Positions 24,004 through 32,609 of a stretch of 64,000 nucleotides of DNA are shown here, one piece after another. The first letter of the stretch is position 1. Every line of letters begins with the position of its first letter. Under the pieces are notes generated by a model, which saw nothing but the letters and a program-made list of their open reading frames with translations, searched no databases and was not told the origin of the DNA. Origin of the DNA: Nonomuraea africana (GTDB lineage Bacteria; Actinomycetota; Actinomycetes; Streptosporangiales; Streptosporangiaceae); the NCBI RefSeq assembly GCF_014873535.1, contig NZ_JADBEF010000001.1, positions 3,162,001 through 3,226,000 of the forward strand. Reading direction: 5' to 3'. The position numbers were made by a program, and so were the translations under genes.

Positions 24004-24031
24004 TATCGCCGACCAGACTTCCCGGCACACC
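24004..24031 (-). promoter_or_regulatory. 28-nt leader element, copy 2
   Basis: On the minus strand it reads GGTGTGCCGGGAAGTCTGGT followed by CGGCGATA, 34 bases upstream of the CBS start. It differs from the copy at 21716-21743 at two positions. After both copies a TTTCCCG motif and the ribosome site follow. Near-equal distance to the start codon in both places argues that position matters. Confidence 0.6.
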
Positions 24032-24076
24032 TAGATAGAACCTATCAACATTGCCCGAATCCCAGGCCACGGCGGT

Positions 24077-24103
24077 GGCGCCCCGCCCGCGTGGCGGGGC
24101 GCC
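24077..24103 (-). terminator. Terminator hairpin after the methyltransferase gene
   Basis: GGCGCCCCGCC, a 5-base loop, then GGCGGGGCGCC gives an 11-bp stem that starts 9 bases after the stop of the minus-strand methyltransferase gene. No T-tract is present, as is common in high-GC genomes. Confidence 0.6.
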
Positions 24104-24111
24104 GCCGGGCG

Positions 24112-24900
24112 TCACCCGCGCGCGCCTGCCGCGGGTCTGGTGCCGATGACGACGGTGGCGTACCACTCGTCGGAGACGGCCACCCTGGGGACCAGCCCGC
24201 CGGCCGCGAACGCCTCGACGGCCCGCTCCGCCTGACGCTCGCTCGTCTCGACCAGCAGATGGCCGCCGGGCGCCAGCCACGCCGGCGCCTCCCGCACCAC
24301 CCTGCGCAGGACGTCGAGCCCGTCGGCGCCGCCGTCGAGCGCCACCCGCGCCTCGTGGACGCGGGCCTCGGCCGGCAGCAGCTCCACCTCCTCGGTGGGG
24401 ACGTAGGGCACGTTGGCGACCAGGACGTCCACGCGGCCGCGCAGCATGGCGGGCAGCGGCTCGAAGAGGTCGCCTTCGTACACCCCGGCGCCCGGCAGGT
24501 TGCGGCGGGCGCACGCCACCGCGGCCGGGTCGATGTCGGCGGCGTGCACCTCCAGCCGGTCGAGCGCGGCCGTCAGCGCGGCGCCCGCCGCGCCGCTGCC
24601 GCAGCACAGGTCGACGACGACGGCTCCGGCCCTGGCCAGGGCGATGGCCTCGCCCACGAGGAACTCGGTGCGACGGCGGGGCACGAAGACCCCGGGGTCC
24701 ACGGCGACGCGCAGGCCGCGGAACTCCGCCCAGCCGAGGACATGCTCGAGGGGCAGGCCCTCGACGCGCCGCCGCACCATGGCGTCGAGGTCGGCGGGGG
24801 TGCGGGCGGTGGAGATGAGCAGCTGTGCCTCGTCCTCGGCGAAAACGCAGCCGGCGGCTCTGAGCCTGGTGACTATGGCCGTGCGAGGGGATGGTGACAT
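24112..24900 (-). CDS. Putative protein N5-glutamine methyltransferase (HemK-like)
   Basis: A 262-residue class I methyltransferase. EHVLGWAEFRGLRVAVDPGV followed by FVPRRRTEFLVGEAI is the PrmC/HemK substrate-side segment (F-V-P-R-x-R-T-E). AVVVDLCCGSGAAGAALTAA is the SAM loop, and VDVLVANVPYVPTEEVELLP carries N-V-P-Y in place of the catalytic N-P-P-Y, a variant usual for the actinobacterial paralogue. It probably methylates a glutamine or a related target. ATG 24900 has a GGAAGG site. It is not next to prfA, so it is unlikely to be the housekeeping PrmC. Confidence 0.85.
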   Translation of the reverse strand: MSPSPRTAIVTRLRAAGCVFAEDEAQLLISTARTPADLDAMVRRRVEGLPLEHVLGWAEFRGLRVAVDPGVFVPRRRTEFLVGEAIALARAGAVVVDLCCGSGAAGAALTAALDRLEVHAADIDPAAVACARRNLPGAGVYEGDLFEPLPAMLRGRVDVLVANVPYVPTEEVELLPAEARVHEARVALDGGADGLDVLRRVVREAPAWLAPGGHLLVETSERQAERAVEAFAAGGLVPRVAVSDEWYATVVIGTRPAAGARG

Positions 24901-25198
24901 GAGCGCCTTCCGGAATTGCCTGTGGGCGCTCCCGCGGTCACCCGCGCGGGGTGAGCCGTGTGGCTGTGGGGAGGGAGCACCCAGCCTGATCTGGCGAAAT
25001 GGGTCTCACCTCCTCGGTCGGTCCGCTGCTGGAGATGGACACTACCGCACGCCCGATCGGACGGCGCACCGCCCCTCGCGCTCAGGCGCCCGCGCCGGCA
25101 TCGACGGGTAAAAGCGTGGCGGCGAAACACCCTGGGCGCGCTACACCCACCCGGATCGAGGGGTAGGGGAGGTGCAGAGCCGAGAGAAGGGCAAGCCG
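24901..25198. other. Divergent intergenic region, 298 bases
   Basis: This region separates the minus-strand methyltransferase from the plus-strand pyruvate oxidase-like gene and must hold both promoters. No coding frame with homology, no tRNA and no clear palindrome longer than 7 bp was seen. A GAGAAGGG ribosome site lies just before ATG 25199. Confidence 0.5.
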
Positions 25199-26926
25199 AT
25201 GAGCCGCACCGTCGCAGATGATCTTGTGGAAGTGCTGGTCCAAGCGGGTGTGACGCGCGTCTACGGGCTGGTGGGCGACAGCCTCAACGCCTTCAGCGAC
25301 GCCGTACGGCGCAGCGGCACGCTGGAGTGGGTCCACGTGCACCACGAGGAGGCCGCCGCGTTCGCCGCCTCGGCCGACGCCCAGCTCACCGGGCGGCTGG
25401 CCGTGTGCGCGGGAAGCTGCGGACCGGGCAACACGCACCTTCTGCAGGGCGTCATGGACGCGCACCGCTCGGGCGCGCCGGTCCTGGCGCTCGCCTCGCA
25501 CATCATCTCGACCCAGATCGGCACGAGCTTCTTCCAGGAGACCAAGCCCGAGGCGCTGTTCGCGCAGGCCAGCCACTACTGCGAGCTGGTCTCCCAGCCC
25601 GCCCAGCTGGCCCGTTCGGCCAGGCTGGCCATCCAGAACGCCGTCGGCAAGGGCGGCGCCGCCGTCCTGGTGCTGCCGGGCGACGTCCTGGGCGCGGACT
25701 CTCCAGGCAGGCCACCCGCCAGCGCGCTGGTCGCCGCCCGTCCCAAGCCGGTGCCCGACGAGGCGGCGGTCGCCGAGCTCGCAGAGCGGATCAACGCCGC
25801 CGGCAAGGTGGCGATCTTCGGCGGCATCGGCTGCGCGGAGTCCAGGCAGGAGGTGCTGCAGCTGGCCGCATGGCTGGAGGCGCCCGTCGGGCACAGCCTG
25901 CGCGGCAAGGACGTGCTGCAGTACGACAACCCCTACGACGTGGGCATGACCGGACTGCTCGGCTACGGCGCCTGCTACAAGGCGCTGCACGAGGCCGACC
26001 TGGTGCTGCTGCTCGGCACCGACTTCCCGTACACCGACTTCCTGCCGACCCGGGACAACGTGCAGATCGACATCGACCCGGCCAGGCTCGGCCGCAGGGC
26101 GCCCATCATCCAGGGCATCGCCGCCGACGTCGGCCACACGATCCGGGCGCTGCTGCCGCTGCTGCGCGAGAAGAAGGACCGGTCCTTCCTGGACGAGATG
26201 CTGCGCGAGCACGAGCACGCGATCAGCAACGGCCTGGCGGCCTACACCCGCGACGTCGACCACCTGGTGCCCATCCACCCGGAGTACGTCGCGGCCCTCG
26301 TCGACGAGCTGGCCGCCGAGGATGCGAGCTTCACCGCCGACACCGGCATGTGCTGCGCCTGGGCGGCCAGGTACCTCACGCCCAACGGGCGGCGCAGGCT
26401 GCTCGGCTCGTTCGTGCACGGCTCGATGGCCAACGCGCTGCCGATGGCGATCGGCGCGCAGATCGCCCAGCCCGGCAGGCAGGTGGTATCGCTGTCGGGC
26501 GACGGCGGCCTGGCGATGCTCATGGGTGAGCTGCTCACGGTGAAGACCCATCGCCTGCCGGTCAAGGTCGTCGTCTTCAACAACTCGAGCCTCGCCATGG
26601 TGCGGCTGGAGATGATGGTGGCGGGCGACCCGCCCTTCGAGACCGACCACGACATGGTCGACTACGCGGCCATCGCGGCCGGCGCCGGCTTCCACACCAG
26701 GAGGGTCACCGAGCCAGGCGACCTGCGCGAGGCGGTCGGGCAGGTGCTCGCCCACGACGGGCCCGCGCTGCTCGACGTCGTCACCACCGCCGACGCCCTC
26801 GAGGTGCCCTCGCACCTCACGCTGGAGGAGGCGCGCGGGTTCGCACTGTCGATGGGCAAGATCGTCCTCAAGGGAGGCGTCGGCGAGGCGTGGAAGCTGG
26901 CTCGCACGAATGTGCGCAACCTCTGA
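25199..26926 (+). CDS. poxB: Pyruvate dehydrogenase (quinone)-type ThDP enzyme
   Basis: A 575-residue thiamine diphosphate enzyme of the PoxB group, which oxidises pyruvate to acetate and CO2 with FAD and a quinone at the membrane. RVYGLVGDSLNAFSDAVRRS and VHHEEAAAFAASADAQLTGR contain the catalytic Glu. CAGSCGPGNTHLLQGVMDAH and FFQETKPEALFAQASHYCEL are PoxB-like. The ThDP motif is LSGDGGLAMLMGELLTVKTH...VFNN. ATG 25199 follows AGAAGGG; a GTG at 25172 is less likely. Quinone versus oxygen as acceptor cannot be told. Confidence 0.9.
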   Translation: MSRTVADDLVEVLVQAGVTRVYGLVGDSLNAFSDAVRRSGTLEWVHVHHEEAAAFAASADAQLTGRLAVCAGSCGPGNTHLLQGVMDAHRSGAPVLALASHIISTQIGTSFFQETKPEALFAQASHYCELVSQPAQLARSARLAIQNAVGKGGAAVLVLPGDVLGADSPGRPPASALVAARPKPVPDEAAVAELAERINAAGKVAIFGGIGCAESRQEVLQLAAWLEAPVGHSLRGKDVLQYDNPYDVGMTGLLGYGACYKALHEADLVLLLGTDFPYTDFLPTRDNVQIDIDPARLGRRAPIIQGIAADVGHTIRALLPLLREKKDRSFLDEMLREHEHAISNGLAAYTRDVDHLVPIHPEYVAALVDELAAEDASFTADTGMCCAWAARYLTPNGRRRLLGSFVHGSMANALPMAIGAQIAQPGRQVVSLSGDGGLAMLMGELLTVKTHRLPVKVVVFNNSSLAMVRLEMMVAGDPPFETDHDMVDYAAIAAGAGFHTRRVTEPGDLREAVGQVLAHDGPALLDVVTTADALEVPSHLTLEEARGFALSMGKIVLKGGVGEAWKLARTNVRNL

Positions 26927-26927
26927 C

Positions 26928-27053
26928 TACGGTGGGTACAGCACCTTCCGGTGGCTGCTCGAGCCGATGCTCGAGGCCACGGGGTTCGAGATCCTCGACG
27001 CGGCCTACGAGCGGCGGCTCCACGGCGCCTACACCTGCCGCAGGAAGTCGTGA
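26928..27053 (+). pseudogene. C-terminal remnant of a methyltransferase
   Basis: Directly after the poxB stop, the frame reads YGGYSTFRWLLEPMLEATGF then EILDAAYERRLHGAYTCRRK and stops. W-L-L-E-P-M-L-x-x-x-G-F-E-I with a final Y-T-C-x-R is the usual end of an actinobacterial class I SAM methyltransferase. No start or SAM motif precedes it. Its end overlaps the NmrA-like gene antisense. Confidence 0.6.
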
Positions 27054-27865
27054 GCGTGGTCGCTCGCCCACTGGGCGAAGGTGCGGGCGGGCCTGCCGAT
27101 CGCGTCCTTCATGGTGGTCATCTCGACCGCGGCGTCGGGGGTCCACTCCTCTGTGCTCTCGGCGCCTGAGTAGTCCTCGTAGCCGAGCAGGAAGTCGGCG
27201 GTGGCCGCGGCGAACCCGCCCTGCGCCAAGTAGATCTCACGGGCCTGGGCGGGGGTGACCTGTTCGAAGCGGATCTCGCGCCCGATCGCCGCGGCGATGG
27301 CCGCCACCTGGTCACGGTGGGAGATCAGCTCGGGCCCGTTGAGGGTGTAGGCGCGGCCCGCGTGGCCGTCCTCGGTCAGCGCGGCCACCGCGACGTCGGC
27401 GATGTCGGCCTCGTGGACGGGATACCAGGCCTGGTCGGGGAAGGGGTCGCGGACCACGCCCTCGGCCCGGATCGACGGGCCCCACAGCTCCAGCTTGTTG
27501 CGCATGAACTCGCCGGGCCGCACGTGGGTCCACTCCACGCCGGACGCCTCGACCGCGCGCTCGACAGGAAGGTGGAAGGAGTCGTCCTCGCCGAAGGTGA
27601 CCGCGCTCGACGACAGCACGACGATCCGCCGCACACCGGCCTGGACGGCCAGCCGTACGACCTCGTCAGCCGTCTCCGGCACGGGGAACAGGAACATCGC
27701 CTCGACCCCGGCCACCGGCAGGCCGGCGGGTTCGGTCAGGTCGCCCTGGACCTCGCCGGGCGCGGACGGCGTCGAGCGGGTCAGCGCGAGCACCTCGTGA
27801 CCGGCCAGTCCCTGGCGCACGAGACTGCCGATGTTCCCTCTTGCGCCGGTGACCAGGATTTTCAT
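27029..27865 (-). CDS. NmrA-like NAD(P)-binding oxidoreductase
   Basis: A 278-residue atypical SDR. MKILVTGARGNIGSLVRQGL holds the cofactor loop G-A-R-G-N-I-G at residues 7-13. VRRIVVLSSSAVTFGEDDSF, SGVEWTHVRPGEFMRNKLEL and GRAYTLNGPELISHRDQVAA are NmrA/QOR2-like. The ATG overlaps the TetR stop by 4 bases, so TetR and this gene form an operon. The reaction is unknown. Confidence 0.87.
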   Translation of the reverse strand: MKILVTGARGNIGSLVRQGLAGHEVLALTRSTPSAPGEVQGDLTEPAGLPVAGVEAMFLFPVPETADEVVRLAVQAGVRRIVVLSSSAVTFGEDDSFHLPVERAVEASGVEWTHVRPGEFMRNKLELWGPSIRAEGVVRDPFPDQAWYPVHEADIADVAVAALTEDGHAGRAYTLNGPELISHRDQVAAIAAAIGREIRFEQVTPAQAREIYLAQGGFAAATADFLLGYEDYSGAESTEEWTPDAAVEMTTMKDAIGRPARTFAQWASDHAHDFLRQV

Positions 27866-28431
27866 GTGACCACTCCATTCTCGAAGGTGCGGATCACCGC
27901 GGCGGTGACGCCGTGGCGTGGCAGCTCCCCCTTCTCCGCGGCCTCCCATCCCGTGTAGGTGAGCGCCCAGATCACGTGCTGGATCCACTCGGGGGTCAGC
28001 GACGGGTCGAAGACGCCCTCGGCCTGGCCCCGCTCGATCAGGCTGATCGTGGTGGGCACCGTCATGTCGGGCTCGAAGGCGGCGGTGTACTCCTCGAGCA
28101 GGCGGGAGTCGCCGAACAGGAACGCCAGCCGGTCGCCGACGTCGATCATGGCCGAGATGAGACGGCGCATGGCCTCCAGCGCGGGGCCCTGGTCGATCAC
28201 GGCCTCGCGGACGGACTCCTCGACCGCCTGGAACGCGTCGACGATCGCCGCCTCCATGAGCTCCTTCCTGTCGGGGAAGTAGCGGTGCAGCGTGCTGCGC
28301 CCCACCTGCGCGGCCTCGGCGATGTCGGCCAGCGTCGCCTTGCGGTCGCGGGCCAGTGTGGAGGCGGCGGCGGCCAGGATGGCGCGGCGCGTGCGGTTGC
28401 GGGTGCCGGACTCTGAAGCGGAACTGCTCAC
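27862..28431 (-). CDS. TetR-family regulator
   Basis: A 189-residue repressor. The HTH is KATLADIAEAAQVGRSTLHR followed by YFPDRKELMEAAIV. The C-terminal ligand domain resembles those of drug-exporter regulators. An ATG at 28479 is in frame but lies inside the palindromic operator, so GTG 28431 is preferred. A TACACT hexamer ends seven bases before this GTG, suggesting a leaderless mRNA. It is divergent from an ABC exporter and probably represses it and itself. Confidence 0.87.
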   Translation of the reverse strand: MSSSASESGTRNRTRRAILAAAASTLARDRKATLADIAEAAQVGRSTLHRYFPDRKELMEAAIVDAFQAVEESVREAVIDQGPALEAMRRLISAMIDVGDRLAFLFGDSRLLEEYTAAFEPDMTVPTTISLIERGQAEGVFDPSLTPEWIQHVIWALTYTGWEAAEKGELPRHGVTAAVIRTFENGVVT

Positions 28432-28460
28432 TCCCAGAGTGTAACACCATGGCTTGCTTT

Positions 28461-28478
28461 TGGGACATCTATGTCCCA
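28461..28478. promoter_or_regulatory. TetR operator palindrome
   Basis: TGGGACAT-CT-ATGTCCCA has perfect 8-bp arms with a 2-base centre. It is placed between the divergent TetR and ABC genes, where it would cover the -35 region of the TetR promoter and lies 10 bases before the ABC start. Confidence 0.75.
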
Positions 28479-28488
28479 TTCTAGAGCA

Positions 28489-29415
28489 ATGAACTCCTAT
28501 TCACTCGTCGCCGAAGGGCTGCGCAAGCGCTTCGGCGAGACCCACGCGCTCGACGGATTCGATCTGGCCGTGCGGGAGGGAACGGTCTGCGGGCTGCTCG
28601 GCCCCAACGGAGCGGGCAAGACCACCGCGGTGCGGATCTTCTCCACGCTGCTGCGGGCCGACGGCGGGAGCGCCACGGTCGCGGGGCTGGACGTGGCCAC
28701 CAGGGCGGCCGAGGTCCGCCGTCGCATCGGGCTGGCCACACAGGAACCCGCGGTGGACGAGGTCCTCACCGGCAGGGAGAACCTGGAGATGTGGGGCAGG
28801 CTCTACCACCTGGGCGCCAAGCAGGCCAGATCGAGGGCGCAGGAGCTGCTGGAGCAGTTCGGGCTGGCCGAGGCAGCGGGCAAGCGGATCAAGCACTACT
28901 CCGGCGGGATGCGCCGCCGGCTCGACCTGGCCGCCACCTTCATCCAGGCGCCGAGCGTGCTGTTCCTCGACGAGCCGACGACCGGTCTCGACCCCCGCAA
29001 CCGCAACGAGGTCTGGCAGGCCATCCGCACGCTCGTCACGGGCGGCAGCACGGTATTGCTGACCACCCAGTACCTGGACGAGGCAGACCAGCTCGCCGAT
29101 CAGATCGCGGTGCTGCGCCAGGGCAAGGTGATCGCCGAGGGCACTCCCGACCAGCTCAAGTCCACGATCGGCGGCGACCGCCTCGACCTGGTGCTGCATG
29201 ACGCCCGCGACCTGCCCGAGGCCGGCGACATCCTCGCCGTCCACGGGCGCCCGGTGACCGACCCCGACGCACGCAGGCTGACGGTTCCCGTGGCCGACCG
29301 GATGAGCGCGCTCAGCCAGGTGCTGCGCGCCATGGAGGCCAAGGGGATCGAGGTCGAGGACGTCTCGATCCGCCGTCCCACTCTCGACGAGGTGTTCCTG
29401 AAGGTGACCGCATGA
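28489..29415 (+). CDS. Drug-type ABC transporter ATP-binding protein (DrrA-like)
   Basis: A 308-residue ATPase. Walker A is LLGPNGAGKTTAVRIF; the Q-loop is in GLATQEPAVDEVLTG; the signature is HYSGGMRRRLDLAATFI; Walker B is SVLFLDEPTTGLDPRNRN; the H-loop position in VLLTTQYLDEADQLADQI is Gln, as in the DrrA group. The C-terminal extension (SIRRPTLDEVFLKVTA) is also DrrA-like. ATG 28489 was chosen because the ATG at 28471 lies in the operator. The stop overlaps the permease start (ATGA). Confidence 0.92.
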   Translation: MNSYSLVAEGLRKRFGETHALDGFDLAVREGTVCGLLGPNGAGKTTAVRIFSTLLRADGGSATVAGLDVATRAAEVRRRIGLATQEPAVDEVLTGRENLEMWGRLYHLGAKQARSRAQELLEQFGLAEAAGKRIKHYSGGMRRRLDLAATFIQAPSVLFLDEPTTGLDPRNRNEVWQAIRTLVTGGSTVLLTTQYLDEADQLADQIAVLRQGKVIAEGTPDQLKSTIGGDRLDLVLHDARDLPEAGDILAVHGRPVTDPDARRLTVPVADRMSALSQVLRAMEAKGIEVEDVSIRRPTLDEVFLKVTA

Positions 29416-30191
29416 CCTACGTGCTCACAGACAGCTGGACGATCGCCAGGACCAACCTGCTGCACTGGCGGCGCAATCCCGCGGCCATCCTGTCCGGACT
29501 GCTGTACCCGGTGGTGATGGTGCTGCTGTTCGGCTACGTCTTCGGCAGCGCGATGGCCGTGGCGGGAACCGACAACTACCGCGACTACCTGATGCCCGGC
29601 ATGTTCGGCCAGACCATGGCCGTCGGCATCACCTCCACGCTCATCGTCGTCACCACCCAGGCCTCGTACGGCGTCACCGACCGCTACCGCTCCATGCCGG
29701 TCTCCCAGGCGGGCGTGGTGCTCGGCAGGGCGTTCTCCGACATGATCAACTCGGTGCTCGAGCTGACCATCCTCATCGCGTGCGGCCTGGCGGTCGGCTG
29801 GAGCTGGCACAATGGCCCGCTCAACGCGCTGGGCGCGATCGGCCTGCTGCTGCTTCTGCGCTTCTCGCTGATCTGGGTGGGCATCTTCGCCGGGCTCAAG
29901 CTCACCCCCGAGGCGGCGGGCGCCTCGTGGATGCTGCTGCTGCCGCTGACCATGGTCGCCAACACGTTCGTCTCGCCCGCCCAGATGCCGGGCTGGATGG
30001 CGGTGCTGGCCGAGTGGAACCCGCTGTCGGCCACCGTCGCCGCCTGCCGTCAGCTGTTCGGGAACAGGGGCTGGGCGGGCGATTCGTGGGCCGCGGAGCA
30101 CGCGCTGCTGCTGGCCGTCGCCTGGCCCGTGGTGATCACCCTGGTGTTCCTGCCGCTGTCGGCGCGCGCCTACCGGCGGCTGAGCCGCTGA
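29412..30191 (+). CDS. ABC-2 type permease (DrrB-like)
   Basis: A 259-residue inner-membrane protein with six helices. LLHWRRNPAAILSGLLYPVV then MVLLFGYVFGSAM is the N-terminal ABC-2 segment. NYRDYLMPGMFGQTMAVGIT, RYRSMPVSQAGVVLGRAFSD and ANTFVSPAQMPGWMAVLAEW are DrrB family elements. With the ATPase it forms a drug or lipid exporter, controlled by the divergent TetR protein. A strong hairpin terminator follows. Confidence 0.9.
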   Translation: MTYVLTDSWTIARTNLLHWRRNPAAILSGLLYPVVMVLLFGYVFGSAMAVAGTDNYRDYLMPGMFGQTMAVGITSTLIVVTTQASYGVTDRYRSMPVSQAGVVLGRAFSDMINSVLELTILIACGLAVGWSWHNGPLNALGAIGLLLLLRFSLIWVGIFAGLKLTPEAAGASWMLLLPLTMVANTFVSPAQMPGWMAVLAEWNPLSATVAACRQLFGNRGWAGDSWAAEHALLLAVAWPVVITLVFLPLSARAYRRLSR

Positions 30192-30195
30192 CCGG

Positions 30196-30235
30196 GGGCC
30201 GTGCCGTACCTGGATGAGCAGGTACGGCACGGCCC
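30196..30235. terminator. Bidirectional terminator, 17-bp stem
   Basis: GGGCCGTGCCGTACCTG, loop GATGAG, then CAGGTACGGCACGGCCC form a perfect 17-bp stem. It lies 5 bases after both convergent stops (ABC permease at 30191, amino acid permease at 30241). Confidence 0.85.
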
Positions 30236-30240
30236 GCCGA

Positions 30241-31581
30241 TCAGACGGTCTCCTCCTCCTGGCGCTGGCGGCGGGTGAAGGCCCAGTTGACCAGCCACAG
30301 CAGGACGCCGATGCCGAGCAGCACGCCCGCGATGACGTAGACGTTGCCTGGCCGCCCGGTCAACGGGCTGGCGAGCACCAGCGCCATGACCGCGCCGATG
30401 GCGGGCAGCGCCGTGGGCGCCCGGTAGTGCGCGTGCTCGACCTCTTCCCTGCGCAGGACGAGCACCGCGATGTTCACCACGGCGAAGACGCACAGCAGCA
30501 GGAAGGCGGTGGTCTCACCGAGTCCCGCGATCTCGCTGCTGGAGATCAGCCCGATCGCCAACGCGGTGGTGAACAGGATGCCGACCACCGGCGTACGGCG
30601 GCGCGGGTCGACCATGCCGAGCGCGCGCGGCACGACGCGCTCGTTGGCCAGGCCGTACACCAGGCGGGAGGCCATCATCATGTTGATCAGCGCCGAGTTG
30701 GCCACCGCGAACATCGCGATCGCCGCGAACAGCTGAGGGGGGAAGGCCAGGCCGCCGGCCTTGACCACCTCGAGCAGCGGACCGTCGGACTCCTGCAGGA
30801 CGCGGTAGTCGACCAGCAACGAGGAAGTGATCGCCACCAGGATGTAGACCGTGCTGGTGATCGCCACACCCATGAAGATGGCCCGGGGGAAGTTGCGCGA
30901 GGGGTCCTTGGTCTCCTCGGCCATGTTGACCGAGTCCTCGAAGCCGACGAAGGCGAAGAAGGCCAGCGCCGTGCTGCCCAGCAGGGCCAGCAGCAGCCCG
31001 CCCGACTCGTCGGCCCTGATCTCGAGCAGGCGCGACGGTTCTCCCGCCCCCGTCGCGACCGCGTAGATCCCGATGAGGATGATCACCAGGAGGCCGGTCA
31101 GCTCGATCAGGGTGAAGACGATGTTGGTCTTGACCGACTCCGAGACGCCCCTGTAGTTCAGCGCGGCCACGGCGACGATGAAGATGATGCCGACCACGAC
31201 CGTGGGGAGGGTGACGAACTCCTGCAGGTACCTGCCGCCGATGGCGCGGGCGGCGGCGCTGGCCGAGGTGAGGCCCGAGCACATGACCGCGAAGGCGACC
31301 ATGAACGTGAGGAACGGCTTCCTGAAGGCGAGCTGGGTGTAGAGGGCGGCCCCCGCCGCCCTCGGGTACTTGGTGACCAGCTCGACGTACGACATCGCGG
31401 TGAGCGCGGCGATCACGAAGCCGACGAGGAAGGGAATCCACAGCGCCCCGCCGACCCTGCCCGCGACCGACCCGGTGAGGGCGTACACGCCCGTGCCGAG
31501 AATGTCGCCGACGATGAACAAGATCAGTAGCTTTGGTCCGATGGCGCGCTTCAGCGACACCTGTGTGGGGGGTGTTGTCAT
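30241..31581 (-). CDS. APC-family amino acid permease
   Basis: A 446-residue protein with about 12 helices. IGPKLLILFIVGDILGTGVY has the G-x-G-I/V-Y helix 1 break of APC transporters, AMSYVELVTKYPRAAGAALY is the helix 3 region, and FFAFVGFEDSVNMAEETKDP followed by SRNFPRAIF is the helix 6-7 consensus. It takes up amino acids or amines by cation symport or exchange; specificity unknown. ATG 31581 has no evident ribosome site. The adenosine deaminase gene lies upstream in the same direction, 42 bases away. Confidence 0.9.
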   Translation of the reverse strand: MTTPPTQVSLKRAIGPKLLILFIVGDILGTGVYALTGSVAGRVGGALWIPFLVGFVIAALTAMSYVELVTKYPRAAGAALYTQLAFRKPFLTFMVAFAVMCSGLTSASAAARAIGGRYLQEFVTLPTVVVGIIFIVAVAALNYRGVSESVKTNIVFTLIELTGLLVIILIGIYAVATGAGEPSRLLEIRADESGGLLLALLGSTALAFFAFVGFEDSVNMAEETKDPSRNFPRAIFMGVAITSTVYILVAITSSLLVDYRVLQESDGPLLEVVKAGGLAFPPQLFAAIAMFAVANSALINMMMASRLVYGLANERVVPRALGMVDPRRRTPVVGILFTTALAIGLISSSEIAGLGETTAFLLLCVFAVVNIAVLVLRREEVEHAHYRAPTALPAIGAVMALVLASPLTGRPGNVYVIAGVLLGIGVLLWLVNWAFTRRQRQEEETV

Positions 31582-31623
31582 GCTTGATCACGTGCCCATC
31601 TTGGGCGTCTTTGACACCCTCTG

Positions 31624-32562
31624 TCAGACGGGCATGGCGAGCCACTCGGCGATCCCGCGCAGCAGCTCCGCCTTGAGCTCCTCGGGGGCGAACGACGCGG
31701 CGACCGAGGCGGCGGCCAGCTCGGCCAGCATCTCGTCGCCACTCCCGGCGTTGGCGTACTCGCTCAGCAGCGAGGTCTCGCCGTCGGTGTTGAGGGTGAC
31801 GAGCAGGCCCTCCTCGCGCAGCCGGGGCAGTGGGTGCTCGGCGTAGGACGGCACCAGGCCGAGCAGCACGTTGGAGAACGGGCACACCTCCAGCGGCACC
31901 TGCCGCTCGCGCAGCTCGGCGACCAGGTCGGGGTCCTCCAGCACGCGGATGCCGTGGCCGATGCGCTCGGCGTGGCCGACGTCGAGCGCCTCACGGACGC
32001 TGGCGGGCCCCGCGGTCTCGCCCGCGTGGTGCACCATGCGCAGGCCCTCGTCCCTGGCGATCTTCAGGACGTCGGCGAAGGGCGCCAGCGGGTGGCTCTC
32101 GTCTCCGGCGAGACCGACCGCGATCACCTCGTCGTGCGCGGCGGCGAGCTTCACCGTGCGCAGCAGGCGGTCGGCGGGGCGGCGGCGGGAGTGGTCGAGG
32201 ATGAGCCTGCACCGGATGCCGTGCTCGGCCTCCCCCTCTGCCAGCCCTTCGAGCACCGCCAGCAACGGCATCTCCAGGTCGCCGAGGCGCTCGCCATGGG
32301 CGGCCGCGGTGAAGGTGACCTCGGCGTAACGGGTGCCATGGGCGGCCTCGTCGGCGCAGAACTCGCGGGCGATCCTGCGGAAGTGCTCGGGGGTGCGCAA
32401 CGCGCCGCGCACCTGGGCGTTGTGGTCGGCGAACTGCCGGAAACCGGTGAAGACCTCTGGCCGCCGCGAATGGACCCCCAGCTCCCGCAAGGTGGCAGGG
32501 CGGACCGTGCTCTCCAGGTGAACGTGCAGGTGGGCCTTGGGCAGCAGCGCGATGTCTCTCAC
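31624..32562 (-). CDS. Adenosine deaminase
   Basis: A 312-residue zinc aminohydrolase of the ADA family, converting adenosine (or a related purine or aminofutalosine) to the deaminated product. Visible are LLPKAHLHVHLESTVRP (metal His13 and His15), MVHHAGETAGPASVREAL (His and catalytic Glu), AERIGHGIRVLED, VCPFSNVLLGLV and LVTLNTDGETSLLS (metal Asp). The usual E before L-H-x-H-L is His and the following D-G is E-S, which is slightly divergent. Starts at GTG 32562. It is somewhat short for ADA (about 340 is usual). Confidence 0.88.
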   Translation of the reverse strand: MRDIALLPKAHLHVHLESTVRPATLRELGVHSRRPEVFTGFRQFADHNAQVRGALRTPEHFRRIAREFCADEAAHGTRYAEVTFTAAAHGERLGDLEMPLLAVLEGLAEGEAEHGIRCRLILDHSRRRPADRLLRTVKLAAAHDEVIAVGLAGDESHPLAPFADVLKIARDEGLRMVHHAGETAGPASVREALDVGHAERIGHGIRVLEDPDLVAELRERQVPLEVCPFSNVLLGLVPSYAEHPLPRLREEGLLVTLNTDGETSLLSEYANAGSGDEMLAELAAASVAASFAPEELKAELLRGIAEWLAMPV

Positions 32563-32609
32563 TGGCGTGATCCTACGGACACCTTCCTTCCCTGTTCATC
32601 CGGTTTTCG

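Noticed and set aside
24112..24900. Loss of the catalytic N-P-P-Y motif in the HemK-like protein as an inactivating change
   Set aside because: N-V-P-Y is regular in the actinobacterial paralogue of this family, so it is not evidence of decay.
24413..25111. A 232-codon plus-strand frame reaching into the intergenic region before poxB
   Set aside because: Mostly antisense to the HemK-like gene and without homology; the part outside it is too short to support a gene.
25082..26815. A 577-codon minus-strand frame
   Set aside because: Antisense shadow of the poxB-type gene; no family motif.
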